Assembly: GCA_002428365.1 (NCBI GenBank) | Contig: DIVW01000024.1 | Location: 58,546-67,623 of the forward strand | Reading direction: 5' to 3' | Length of the DNA stretch: 9,078 nucleotides | Source: Propionibacteriaceae bacterium UBA6122 | GTDB taxonomy: Bacteria; Actinomycetota; Actinomycetes; Propionibacteriales; Propionibacteriaceae | Part shown: piece after piece, positions 1-6,844 of the stretch | How positions within the stretch are numbered: the stretch's first letter is position 1 | Layout: every line of letters starts with the position of its first letter | Program-made: the position numbers and the translations under genes | Notes under the pieces: generated by a model | The model's database searches: none | What the model was told of the DNA's origin: nothing | Seen by the model: the letters and a program-made list of their open reading frames with translations, nothing else

Positions 1-2215
1 GGTTCTTGCCGATGTCGTGCACATCCCCCTTGACCGTGGCGATCACCAGGGTGCCCTTGCCACCAGTGTCGGCCTTGTCCAGGTGCGGTTCGAGGTATTT
101 GACCGCCGCCTTCATCACTTCAGCTGAGGTGAGCACGAACGGCAGCTGCATCTGTCCCGAGCCGAACAACTCCCCCACTGTCTTCATCCCAGTCAGCAGG
201 TCGTCGTTGATGATCGCCAAGCCTGGTTTTGTCGCCAATGCCAGATCGAGATCGCCTTCCAGACCCTTGGCGTCGCCGTCGATGATCCGGCGCTGCAGGC
301 GTTCGTTAACCGGCAGTCCGGCCAGCTCCGCGGCCCGGGCATTTCGGGTGGTGGTCGCGTCGACTCCCTCGAAGAGCTCCAAGAACTTCACCAGCGGGTC
401 GTAGCCGTCGCTGCGGCGGTCATAGATCAAGTCTTCGGCCACCTGACGCTGCTCCGCTGGGATGCGCGCGATCGGCAGGATCCGGGCCGCCGGGACGATG
501 CCTGAATCCAGCCCGGCCTGCACGCACTCGTTCAGGAACACCGAGTTGAGCACCTGACGTGCGGCCGGATTGAGGCCGAAGGAGACGTTGGAGACCCCCA
601 GCGTGGTGTGGATGCCGGGGTATTTCGCATTCACCCGGCGGATCGCTTCGATGGTCTCGATGGCGTCGCGCCTGGTCTCCTCCTGGCCGGTCGCGATTGG
701 GAAAGTGAGGCAGTCCATGATGATGTCGTCGTAGCCCAGCCCCCATTCGCCGGTCAGCTGGGCCACCAACCGGTCGGCCACCCGCACTTTCCACTCCGCG
801 GTGCGGGCCTGACCCTCCTCATCGATCGTCAAAGCGACCACTGCCGCCCCATGCTCGGCCACCAGCGCCATCACCTGGGCGAACCGGGACGTCGGTCCGT
901 CGCCGTCCTCGAAGTTCACCGAGTTGATCGCGCAGCGCCCGCCCAGGTGCTCCAGACCGGCGCGCAGGACCGCGGGCTCGGTGGAATCGAGCATGATCGG
1001 CAGCGAGACCGCCGTGCCCAGGCGGGAGGCCAGCTCGTGCATATCGGCCACCCCGTCGCGGCCGACGTAGTCGACGCACAGATCCAACAGGTGGGCCCCG
1101 CCCCGGCTCTGCTGCTTGGCGATCTCGACGCATTCGGCCCAGTTCTCGGCCAGCATCGCCTCGCGGAAAGCCTTTGAGCCGTTGGCATTGGTGCGCTCGC
1201 CGATGGACAGGTAGCTGGTGTCCTGGCGCAGCGGCACTTCGGCGTACAGCGAGGACACCGAACTCACCACCTCCGGGCTGCGCTGCGGAGTCGTCCGCCC
1301 CGCCACCGCCGCCGCGAGGGCGGTGATGTGGGCCGGTGTGGTGCCACAACAGCCGCCGACCAGGCCCAGCCCAAACTCCTCGGTGAAACGGCCCAGGTAA
1401 CTGACGAACTCCTCCGGACCCATCGGATACCGGGCACCCTCAGCGGTGAGCTCGGGCAGCCCAGCATTCGGCATGCAGGACAGCGTCATCGGCGCATGCC
1501 TACTGAGGTGCCGCAGGTGCTCGCTCATTTCGGTCGGACCGGTGCCGCAGTTCAGTCCGATTGACTCAACGCCCAGACCGGCCAGCGAGGTCAACGCGGC
1601 CCCGATTTCGGTGCCGAGCAACATGGTGCCTGAGGTTTCGATCGTCACATTGGTGAAGACCGGCAAATCGACTCCGAGCGCGCGCATCGCGTGCCGGGCA
1701 CCGTTGATGGCCGCCTTGGCCTGCAACAGATCCTGGCAGGTTTCCACCTGGAAGCCATCGATGCCACCAGCGATCATCGCCTCAGCCTGGAGTTGATAGC
1801 CGGCCAGCAAGGTTGCGTAGCCGATGTGACCCAAGCTGGGCAGCTTGGTGCCTGGCCCCATGCTGCCAAGGACGTAGCGCGGACGGTGCTCGGTGGCCAC
1901 CGCATCGGCGGCTTCGCGGGCCAGTTTGGCACCGGCCAGCGCGAGCTCGGCGATTCGATCTGCCGCGTCGTACTCCCCGAGCGCGGCCAGGTTCGCGCCG
2001 AAAGTGTTGGTCTCCACGCAGTCCGCGCCCGCCTCGAAGTAGGCGCGGTGAATGCCAGCGACCACCTCTGGCCTGGTTACGTTCAAGACTTCGTTGCAGC
2101 CCTCAAGGCCAGAGAAGTCGTCAAGGGTCAGGTCATAGCCCTGCAGCATGGTGCCCATGCCACCATCCGCCACCAGTACTCGAGTAGCCAGTGCTGAGCG
2201 CAGATCTTGGGTCAT
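1..2215 (-). CDS. metH: Cobalamin-dependent methionine synthase (5-methyltetrahydrofolate-homocysteine methyltransferase), N-terminal 738 residues, cut by window edge
   Basis: Transfers the methyl group of 5-methyl-tetrahydrofolate through cobalamin to homocysteine, giving methionine; cytosolic. Seen in the translation: a homocysteine-binding domain (about 1-310) opening with DGGMGTMLQ at 17-25, ETNTF at 68-72, and the three zinc-binding cysteines C223 (GLNCGT) and C289/C290 (GGCCGTTP). A pterin-binding domain follows (about 330-600) with GERTN at 339-343 and SNVSFGL at 542-548, then a cobalamin cap (FGSGQMQLP). The visible part ends in the B12 motif DVHDIG at 731-736, whose H733 should be the lower cobalt ligand. 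The family is usually about 1150-1250 residues, so the rest of the B12 domain and the SAM-dependent reactivation domain lie beyond position 1. The ATG at 2215 is chosen because family homology begins there. No Shine-Dalgarno sequence precedes it, but TATTCT ends 7 bases upstream. It is divergent from the PAC2 gene. No frameshift is seen. Confidence 0.97.
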   Translation of the reverse strand, partial: MTQDLRSALATRVLVADGGMGTMLQGYDLTLDDFSGLEGCNEVLNVTRPEVVAGIHRAYFEAGADCVETNTFGANLAALGEYDAADRIAELALAGAKLAREAADAVATEHRPRYVLGSMGPGTKLPSLGHIGYATLLAGYQLQAEAMIAGGIDGFQVETCQDLLQAKAAINGARHAMRALGVDLPVFTNVTIETSGTMLLGTEIGAALTSLAGLGVESIGLNCGTGPTEMSEHLRHLSRHAPMTLSCMPNAGLPELTAEGARYPMGPEEFVSYLGRFTEEFGLGLVGGCCGTTPAHITALAAAVAGRTTPQRSPEVVSSVSSLYAEVPLRQDTSYLSIGERTNANGSKAFREAMLAENWAECVEIAKQQSRGGAHLLDLCVDYVGRDGVADMHELASRLGTAVSLPIMLDSTEPAVLRAGLEHLGGRCAINSVNFEDGDGPTSRFAQVMALVAEHGAAVVALTIDEEGQARTAEWKVRVADRLVAQLTGEWGLGYDDIIMDCLTFPIATGQEETRRDAIETIEAIRRVNAKYPGIHTTLGVSNVSFGLNPAARQVLNSVFLNECVQAGLDSGIVPAARILPIARIPAEQRQVAEDLIYDRRSDGYDPLVKFLELFEGVDATTTRNARAAELAGLPVNERLQRRIIDGDAKGLEGDLDLALATKPGLAIINDDLLTGMKTVGELFGSGQMQLPFVLTSAEVMKAAVKYLEPHLDKADTGGKGTLVIATVKGDVHDIGKN

Positions 2216-2222
2216 GACCAGC

Positions 2223-2228
2223 AGAATA
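2223..2228 (-). promoter_or_regulatory. Putative -10 element of leaderless metH promoter (TATTCT)
   Basis: On the minus strand TATTCT is followed by seven bases and then the metH ATG. This puts the expected transcription start on or next to the A of the start codon. No Shine-Dalgarno-like run is present in the short leader, which supports leaderless translation. No convincing -35 box is seen, which is common for actinobacterial promoters. Inference from sequence only. Confidence 0.55.
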
Positions 2229-2240
2229 GGCGAGTCCGCT

Positions 2241-2246
2241 TAAGGT
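2241..2246 (+). promoter_or_regulatory. Putative -10 element (TAAGGT) and/or ribosome binding site of the PAC2 gene
   Basis: TAAGGT ends seven bases before the ATG at 2254, the same geometry as at the other gene starts. The signal is ambiguous because AAGGTGGAG (2242-2250) is also purine-rich and could act as a Shine-Dalgarno sequence on a transcript that starts further upstream. Either reading supports ATG 2254 over the in-frame GTG at 2245, which lies inside this element. Confidence 0.4.
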
Positions 2247-2253
2247 GGAGACC

Positions 2254-3093
2254 ATGGCAGAGGCACGTGGGCTAACCGGACTCCGCAATCCGGCCGTCGT
2301 CGCCGCTTTTGGCGGCTGGAACGACGCCGCCGAAGCGGCCAGTGGGGTAATTGACCATCTGGTAGACCAATACGCCGCTGAGCTGATGTTCGCCATTGAC
2401 CCGGAGGAGTACTACGACTTCCAGGTGAACCGCCCAGCCTTGAAGCTGCACGAGGGCCGCCGAGTGCTGGAATGGCCAACCACTGAGGTGCTGGTGGCCC
2501 ACCTTGAGGAGCGCGACCTGGTGCTGATCGGTGGCCCTGAGCCCAACTATCGCTGGCAGACCTTCACCGCGCGGCTGATGTCGATGCTGCGCAGCGTGAA
2601 GCCCGAGATGGTGGTGCTGCTGGGTGCGATGCTCACCGACGCGCCCCATTCCCGCCCGGTGCCGGTGGCCGGTTCGGCCCGCCCGCAATCGCTGGCCGAT
2701 GATCTGGGCTTGGAGGCGTCCAACTATGAGGGCCCCACTGGCATCGTCGGCGTGTTGGCCAGCGAATGCGAACGCATCGACCTGCCGGTGGTTTCGCTGT
2801 GGGCATCAGTGCCGCACTACGTCTCCGAACCACCTAACCCAAAGGCCACCCTGGCCTTGCTGGCTCGGGTGGAGGACGTACTCAGTCTCTCCCTCGACAG
2901 CGGCGACATGGCTGAGTCGGCCACTGCCTGGATGACTCAGGTCGACGAGCTGGTTGCCGAGGATCCCGACATCGCTGGGTACATCAGCGCCCTGGAAGAG
3001 CGACGCGACGAGGTCACTCCCCCGCCAAACGGCGATTCGATCGCGGCTGAGTTTGAGCGCTACCTTCGCCGGCGCAACCGCCGCCGCAGCTGA
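2254..3093 (+). CDS. PAC2-family (proteasome assembly chaperone 2-like) actinobacterial protein of unknown function
   Basis: A 279-residue soluble protein with no signal peptide or membrane segment. It matches the actinobacterial PAC2 family by GGWNDAAEAAS (20-30), EYYDFQVNRP (52-61), GPEPNYRWQTF (94-104), GAMLTDAPHSRPVPV (124-138), YEGPTGIVGVL (158-168), SLWASVPHYV (181-190) and a basic C-terminal tail (RRRNRRRS). Structures are known for this family, but to my knowledge its cellular role is not established. Eukaryotic and archaeal relatives help assemble or bind 20S proteasomes, often through a C-terminal hydrophobic-Tyr-X motif; this protein ends in arginines and serine and has no such motif. 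The ATG at 2254 is preferred over GTG at 2245 because of the upstream purine run. The gene is divergent from metH, an arrangement I also recall from Mycobacterium tuberculosis, and converges with rpe. A link to methionine synthesis or to the proteasome is inference. Confidence 0.88.
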   Translation: MAEARGLTGLRNPAVVAAFGGWNDAAEAASGVIDHLVDQYAAELMFAIDPEEYYDFQVNRPALKLHEGRRVLEWPTTEVLVAHLEERDLVLIGGPEPNYRWQTFTARLMSMLRSVKPEMVVLLGAMLTDAPHSRPVPVAGSARPQSLADDLGLEASNYEGPTGIVGVLASECERIDLPVVSLWASVPHYVSEPPNPKATLALLARVEDVLSLSLDSGDMAESATAWMTQVDELVAEDPDIAGYISALEERRDEVTPPPNGDSIAAEFERYLRRRNRRRS

Positions 3094-3100
3094 GTTTGGC

Positions 3101-3763
3101 TCAATGCGCGTGCGCGTCGGCTTTCGCCCGCAACTCAGCCACCATGGCGTCGGGGTCTTCGGCGCTGTAAACCGCTGAACCGGCCACAAAGGTGTCTGCG
3201 CCAGCGTCCACGCAGCGCTCGATGGTGGCCAGGGACACTCCACCGTCCACTTGCAGCCAGATGTCGCCGCCGTGCTTGTTCAGCAGGGCCCGGGTACGCC
3301 GGATCTTGGGCAGCATGATGTCGAGGAACGACTGCCCGCCGAAGCCAGGCTCAACGGTCATCAGTAGCACCATGTCGAGCTCGGGCAGTAGGTCTTCGTA
3401 GGGTTCGATCGGCGTGGCCGGACGTAGCCCCATTGAGGCGCGAGCGCCGAGGGTGCGCAGTTCCCGGGCCAGCTTCACCGGGGCATCAGAGGCCTCGATG
3501 TGAAAGGTCACCGATTCGGCGCCGGCTTCGGCATAGCCGGGCGCCCACCGATCTACCTCGGCGATCATCAAATGGATGTCGAGCATCTTGTCGGTGCCAG
3601 CCCGCACCTTCTCCACCACCGGGAGCCCGAAGGTGAGGTTGGGCACGAAGCGGTTGTCCATCACGTCCAGATGCACTGCGTCGCAACTAGGAATGCGCGC
3701 GATTTCTGCGTTCAGGTTGGCAAGGTCTGCATTGAGCACACTAGGCGTGATCCGGAATCCCAT
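3101..3763 (-). CDS. rpe: Ribulose-phosphate 3-epimerase
   Basis: Interconverts D-ribulose 5-phosphate and D-xylulose 5-phosphate in the pentose phosphate pathway; a cytosolic, metal-dependent TIM barrel. At 220 residues it is the normal family length. Seen: the N-terminal strand ITPSVLNADLANL (5-17), the signature HLDVMDNRFVPN (31-42) with metal ligands H31 and D33, DIHLMI with H64 (62-67), VEPGFGGQSF (137-146), VDGGV with catalytic D173 (172-176), and the phosphate-binding VAGSAVY (193-199). The ATG at 3763 fits the family N terminus. An in-frame GTG three codons upstream (3772) is possible but has poorer spacing. The ORF extends further upstream only as an overlap into rsmB. It is the last gene of the minus-strand run, 10 bases after the rsmB stop, and its own stop is 7 bases from the stop of the convergent PAC2 gene. 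No terminator is visible. Confidence 0.96.
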   Translation of the reverse strand: MGFRITPSVLNADLANLNAEIARIPSCDAVHLDVMDNRFVPNLTFGLPVVEKVRAGTDKMLDIHLMIAEVDRWAPGYAEAGAESVTFHIEASDAPVKLARELRTLGARASMGLRPATPIEPYEDLLPELDMVLLMTVEPGFGGQSFLDIMLPKIRRTRALLNKHGGDIWLQVDGGVSLATIERCVDAGADTFVAGSAVYSAEDPDAMVAELRAKADAHAH

Positions 3764-3770
3764 GCGGGGC

Positions 3771-3776
3771 ACCCTA
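3771..3776 (-). promoter_or_regulatory. TAGGGT hexamer upstream of rpe: putative leaderless -10 or AGGG ribosome binding site
   Basis: TAGGGT ends seven bases before the rpe ATG, and its first three bases are the TAG stop codon of rsmB. It fits the TAnnnT pattern seen at the other starts. The AGGG inside it is also an acceptable Shine-Dalgarno core with 8-base spacing, so the two readings cannot be separated from sequence alone. Confidence 0.35.
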
Positions 3777-5096
3777 CCGCCGACGCAGCATCGCAAGGAA
3801 CATCGCGTCCGTGCCGTGTCGGTGTGGCCACAGCTGGACGAACTCACCGCTGGCCGCTTCCGGCACCTCGGGCAGGTAGTCCGCAGCCCGCAACACCTCG
3901 ACCCGATCAGCAACACCAGCGACTATCTCGACCGTCTCGGCCGCATGCGGCGAGCAGGTCACATAGGCCACCACCCCACCGGGTTGCACCGACTCAATCG
4001 CCGAGTCGATCAGCTGACGCTGTAACAGGTTCAGGTCTGCGACATCGCCGGATTGGTGGCGCCAGCGGCTCTCCGGACGGCGTCGCAGCGCGCCCAGACC
4101 GGTGCAGGGCACATCGGCCAGCACCCGGCTGAAACTGCCAGCGGCCCACGGCGGCCGGGTGCTGTCTGCGGCGATCACCACTGGGCGAATATCTTCGGGG
4201 TAGGCCCGGATGTTGGCGGCCACCAACTCGGCCCGGTGCGGATGCCGTTCGGCGGCGACCAACCGGTCGCCCTGTTCGGCGGCCAGGCCAGCCAGAATCG
4301 CGGTCTTGCCTCCCGGACCAGCGCACAGATCGAGCCAATTGCCCCGCGGCGCCTCCACTCGGGCCAACGCGAGTGCGACCAGCTGTGAGCCTTCGTCCTG
4401 CACGCCAGCTCGACCCTCGCGCACTGCGGCCACCAACGCCGGATCGCCGTCGGCATAGGCGCCAAACGGCGAATAGCGCGCGGGCTCTCCACCGAGTTCA
4501 ATCACTTCGGCCAGCCCCGGGCGCACCACCAGCGTGGGCTTGGCGGGCACGTTGTTCGCCGCGAAGGTGTCGATCAGCTCCGGCAGCGGGAGCACGTCGA
4601 GAAAGGCCTCGGCGATCCAGCGGGGATGATGATTGGCCAGGGCGATTCGGCCAAGGTTGTCTTCCTTCGCCCCCAGAATCTCCAGCCAACCGAGCCAGTC
4701 GTGGGCAGCCACCTTGTGCATGATCGCGTTCACCAACCCGACCAGGCGCTCCCCCACCTCCAAGGCGGCCAGATCAACCGTGGTCGAGATCGCGGCGTGG
4801 GCTGGCACCCGCATGCCCAGCAACTGATGGGTGCCTAACCGCAGCACGTCGACCACTGCCGGTTGCAGGGTGCGCAGCTCACGTCCGGAGGCCGCCACCA
4901 ACACCCGGTCGTAGCTGCCCAACGCCCGGCAGGTGCCGGAAACCAACTCGGTGGTGAAGGCCGCATCCTGCGGGTCCAAGCTCGCGCGTCGCCTGGCCAG
5001 CTCCAGATTGGCGTAGGCGCCGTTGCCGGTTACCGCCCGCATGACCTTGAAGGCAGCGCTGCGGGCCGGGTCGTACCGGCGGCCCTTGCGACTCAC
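3774..5096 (-). CDS. rsmB: 16S rRNA (cytosine(967)-C(5))-methyltransferase RsmB (Fmu/Sun)
   Basis: Uses S-adenosylmethionine to methylate C5 of a cytosine in 16S rRNA (C967 in E. coli numbering) before 30S assembly is complete. At 440 residues it is of usual length. The N-terminal 140 residues form the NusB-like RNA-binding domain (RSAAFKVMRAV at 12-22, DPQDAAFTTELVSGT at 41-55). The C-terminal half is the class I methyltransferase: SAM motif I LDLCAGPGGKT (255-265), motif IV ADVPCTGLG (327-335) with C331, and motif VI VTCSP (379-383) with catalytic nucleophile C381. The 50-residue spacing between the two cysteines is what I recall for E. coli RsmB (C325/C375). The GTG start at 5096 overlaps the fmt stop in GTGA, so translational coupling to fmt is likely. 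The ORF ends 10 bases before rpe. The exact rRNA position is inferred from the family. Confidence 0.95.
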   Translation of the reverse strand: MSRKGRRYDPARSAAFKVMRAVTGNGAYANLELARRRASLDPQDAAFTTELVSGTCRALGSYDRVLVAASGRELRTLQPAVVDVLRLGTHQLLGMRVPAHAAISTTVDLAALEVGERLVGLVNAIMHKVAAHDWLGWLEILGAKEDNLGRIALANHHPRWIAEAFLDVLPLPELIDTFAANNVPAKPTLVVRPGLAEVIELGGEPARYSPFGAYADGDPALVAAVREGRAGVQDEGSQLVALALARVEAPRGNWLDLCAGPGGKTAILAGLAAEQGDRLVAAERHPHRAELVAANIRAYPEDIRPVVIAADSTRPPWAAGSFSRVLADVPCTGLGALRRRPESRWRHQSGDVADLNLLQRQLIDSAIESVQPGGVVAYVTCSPHAAETVEIVAGVADRVEVLRAADYLPEVPEAASGEFVQLWPHRHGTDAMFLAMLRRR

Positions 5097-6013
5097 TGGA
5101 AGCGTCCTAGTTCTCGAAGGCCGCGGCCCCAGTCGGCGCCTGCGACAGCCTTACGGCCGGCTGGTTGCACACTGAGCAGCTCAAGGTCGCCGTCCCCGGT
5201 CCCGACTACCACTCGTCGCTTCTCCGCCCGAACCACGCCGACCTCAAGTCCGGATGACTCGGCTGCCCGGGCGGCCAACACCCGGAACCGTTGACCGTCG
5301 AGCTCGGTCCAGGCCATCGGCGAGGGGTTGTTGGCCAGCACTTGGCGTTGGATCTGGCCCGCGGGTGCGCTCCAATCGATTCGGGCAGCCGCCACGGTCA
5401 GTTTCGGGGCCAGAGTCACTCCAGCTTCAGGCTGCGCAATGGCCGTCACCGTGCCAGCGGCAATCGCAGCCAAGGTGCTGAGCAGCACCTGGCCGCCCAA
5501 CAGCTGTAGGGCGGCCAGGGCCTCACCGGTGGTCTCCTGCTCGCCTAGCCGGTACTCGGCCGTGGCCAGCACCGGGCCGGCGTCCAGAGCAGCGACCAGC
5601 TCGAACACGGTTACCCCGGTGATCTCGTCCCCGGCGAGAATGGCGTGTTGCACCGGAGCGGCACCCCGCCACCGCGGCAGCAGGGAAAAGTGGACGTTGA
5701 TCCAGCCATGTTTCGGCAACTCAAGTAGGGCCTGGGGAATCAACCCGCCGTAGGCAACGACCGGGCAGCAATCCGGGGCGATTTCGGCCAGACGTGCGGC
5801 CAAATGCGGGTCGCGGGCCCGCTCGGGGCGCAGCACTTCGATGCCGTGCTCGATGGCCAACTGCGCCACCGGGCTGGGTACCAGCCGAGAGCTGCGACCA
5901 AGTGGTGCATCAGGACGGGTGAGCACCGCGACCACTTCATGGGCGGAGTGCTCCAGAAGCTGCGCGAGCGTATCGGCCGCTACCTGCGGAGTTCCGGCGA
6001 AGACCAGGCGCAT
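5093..6013 (-). CDS. fmt: Methionyl-tRNA formyltransferase
   Basis: Transfers the formyl group of 10-formyl-tetrahydrofolate to the amino group of initiator Met-tRNA, priming bacterial translation initiation. It has 306 residues, the normal size. Seen: the start MRLVFAGTP, the early loop LTRPDAPLGR (31-40), VVAYGGLIP (85-93), the formyl-folate and catalytic segment INVHFSLLPRWRGAAP (105-120) with N106 and H108, and LDAGPVL (143-149) with D144; these three residues carry the same numbers as the E. coli catalytic triad. The C-terminal tRNA-binding domain ends with QPAGRKAVAGADWGRG (283-298). The usual NVHAS is NVHFS here, a mild change. The ATG at 6013 is chosen because the conserved N terminus starts there; a longer form from 6043 would overlap the upstream gene by 20 bases and add a non-conserved extension. 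It overlaps rsmB by 4 bases. No def (peptide deformylase) gene is adjacent. Confidence 0.97.
   Translation of the reverse strand: MRLVFAGTPQVAADTLAQLLEHSAHEVVAVLTRPDAPLGRSSRLVPSPVAQLAIEHGIEVLRPERARDPHLAARLAEIAPDCCPVVAYGGLIPQALLELPKHGWINVHFSLLPRWRGAAPVQHAILAGDEITGVTVFELVAALDAGPVLATAEYRLGEQETTGEALAALQLLGGQVLLSTLAAIAAGTVTAIAQPEAGVTLAPKLTVAAARIDWSAPAGQIQRQVLANNPSPMAWTELDGQRFRVLAARAAESSGLEVGVVRAEKRRVVVGTGDGDLELLSVQPAGRKAVAGADWGRGLRELGRFQ
5104..5109 (-). promoter_or_regulatory. TAGGAC near-match hexamer upstream of rsmB, inside the fmt 3' end; also an AGGA ribosome binding site candidate
   Basis: TAGGAC ends seven bases before the rsmB GTG, at the same offset as the TAnnnT hexamers of the other genes but with C in place of the final T. 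It lies within fmt codons. The AGGA it contains is a reasonable Shine-Dalgarno core, and with the 4-base gene overlap ordinary translational coupling is the more economical explanation. Confidence 0.25.
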
Positions 6014-6020
6014 ATGGGCG

Positions 6021-6026
6021 AGTCTA
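6021..6026 (-). promoter_or_regulatory. Putative -10 element of leaderless fmt promoter (TAGACT), built on the upstream stop codon
   Basis: TAGACT ends seven bases before the fmt ATG. Its TAG is the stop codon of the preceding amidohydrolase gene. No Shine-Dalgarno sequence lies between (CGCCCAT), so a leaderless mRNA or reinitiation after the stop are the two plausible modes of translation. Confidence 0.5.
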
Positions 6027-6815
6027 ACTAGATTCGCCCGCACGCAGCCGCATCGCCAGCCCGCGGGTGGCCAGGGAAATGTCCAAGTCGGCGATCAGCA
6101 GACCGGCCGACCCGTGGGGCTGCCAGGTCAGAACCGAGCCATCAGGGGCGATCACCGCCGAGGTGGTGGGCGAGTTCTGCCCAGCGCAGTTCACGGTGGC
6201 GTACCAGCATTCGTTCTCGGCGGCGCGACACCTCGCCGCAGCCTCATGAAAGGTGTTGCCGGCTTCGGCATATCCACCGGGACGCCAGCCGCCTACTTCG
6301 GCTTGGCTGTAGTGGGGGTGCAACACGATTTGGGCACCTTTACCCACTGCCGCCCGCACAGTTTCGGGGTAGCGGAAGCCTTCATGGCAGATCACCACCC
6401 CGAAAGTGACTCCGGCTAGGTCGAACACCGACCTGCCGGTGCCCGGCTCGTAAAGCGCATCTTCACTCGGGTCGAGCTGAACCTTGTCCTGCCAACCCAG
6501 CACGCTTCCGTCCGGGCCAAACACGGCCACGCTGATCCGCAATCGGCCAGCCACGAATCGCTCCGTTCCCAACGCGACCGTCACTCGATGCGCTCCGGCC
6601 GCGGCAGCGATCTGCTGGTGCGCCTTGGCCAACCAGGTCGGATCGGCAGGTGGCACCGGGGCTCCCAAGGCCCGATACCCGGGAACGAAGCATTCCGGGA
6701 AACAGACCAGGGCCGCACCGGCCGCAGCCGCCTCGCCAATCGCCGCAATAGCCGCCGTCACCGATGCGTCCGGGCTGGCGGGAAAGGGCAGATTCGCCAA
6801 AGCAATGCGGGTCAT
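6024..6815 (-). CDS. Carbon-nitrogen hydrolase (nitrilase superfamily amidohydrolase), substrate unknown
   Basis: A 263-residue single-domain member of the nitrilase superfamily, which hydrolyses non-peptide C-N bonds of amides, carbamoyl compounds or nitriles through a Glu-Lys-Cys triad. Seen: FPECFVPGY (39-47) with E41, WQDKVQLDPSEDALYEPG (108-125) with K111, and VVICHEGFRYPETVR (140-154) with nucleophile C143. Further family segments are GAQIVLHPHYS (160-170) and ENECWYATVNCAGQNS (200-215). The ICHEGFRYPE active-site version differs from omega-amidase (CYDIRFPE-like) and N-carbamoylputrescine amidase (CWDQWFPE-like), so I assign no substrate. No signal peptide is seen, so it is probably cytosolic. 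It lies 29 bases after priA and 10 bases before fmt, a place where many bacteria carry def. The ATG at 6815 gives a normal family N terminus (RIALANLPF). It is probably transcribed with its neighbours, but the context gives no clear function. Confidence 0.9.
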   Translation of the reverse strand: MTRIALANLPFPASPDASVTAAIAAIGEAAAAGAALVCFPECFVPGYRALGAPVPPADPTWLAKAHQQIAAAAGAHRVTVALGTERFVAGRLRISVAVFGPDGSVLGWQDKVQLDPSEDALYEPGTGRSVFDLAGVTFGVVICHEGFRYPETVRAAVGKGAQIVLHPHYSQAEVGGWRPGGYAEAGNTFHEAAARCRAAENECWYATVNCAGQNSPTTSAVIAPDGSVLTWQPHGSAGLLIADLDISLATRGLAMRLRAGESS

Positions 6816-6821
6816 GGCGCC

Positions 6822-6827
6822 AGCCTA
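6822..6827 (-). promoter_or_regulatory. Putative -10 element of leaderless promoter for the C-N hydrolase gene (TAGGCT)
   Basis: In the 29-base gap after priA, TAGGCT ends six bases before the ATG at 6815. The spacer GGCGCC has no Shine-Dalgarno character. A weak CTGACC lies about 15 bases further upstream, but I do not count it as a -35 box. Confidence 0.5.
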
Positions 6828-6844
6828 GAGGCGGGCGACGCCGG

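Noticed and set aside
608..1177. Plus-strand open frame of 189 codons opposite metH
   Set aside because: It lies entirely antisense to the pterin-binding domain of metH, with shadow-frame composition and no family features.
3046..3098. 10-base direct repeat GCTGAGTTTG (3046-3055 and 3089-3098) near the PAC2 gene end
   Set aside because: Only two copies, and the first lies in a conserved coding stretch. Chance explains it.
3764..3916. N-terminally extended rpe starting at 3916 (51 extra residues)
   Set aside because: The extension is a Cys/Arg/Ser-rich out-of-frame reading of the rsmB C-terminal coding region. Rpe homology starts at the ATG at 3763.
3500..4132. Plus-strand open frame of 210 codons opposite rpe and rsmB
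   Set aside because: It is antisense to two genes with full catalytic motifs. Its translation is rich in R, P, H and S, as expected for a shadow frame in G/C-rich DNA, and it shows no recognisable domain.
6014..6043. N-terminally extended fmt starting at 6043 (ten extra residues)
   Set aside because: The extension would overlap the hydrolase gene by 20 bases and is not part of the family N terminus, which begins with MRLVFAGTP at 6013.
5841..6419. Plus-strand open frame of 192 codons opposite fmt and the hydrolase gene
   Set aside because: It spans the junction of two well-supported minus-strand genes, and its translation shows no recognisable family.
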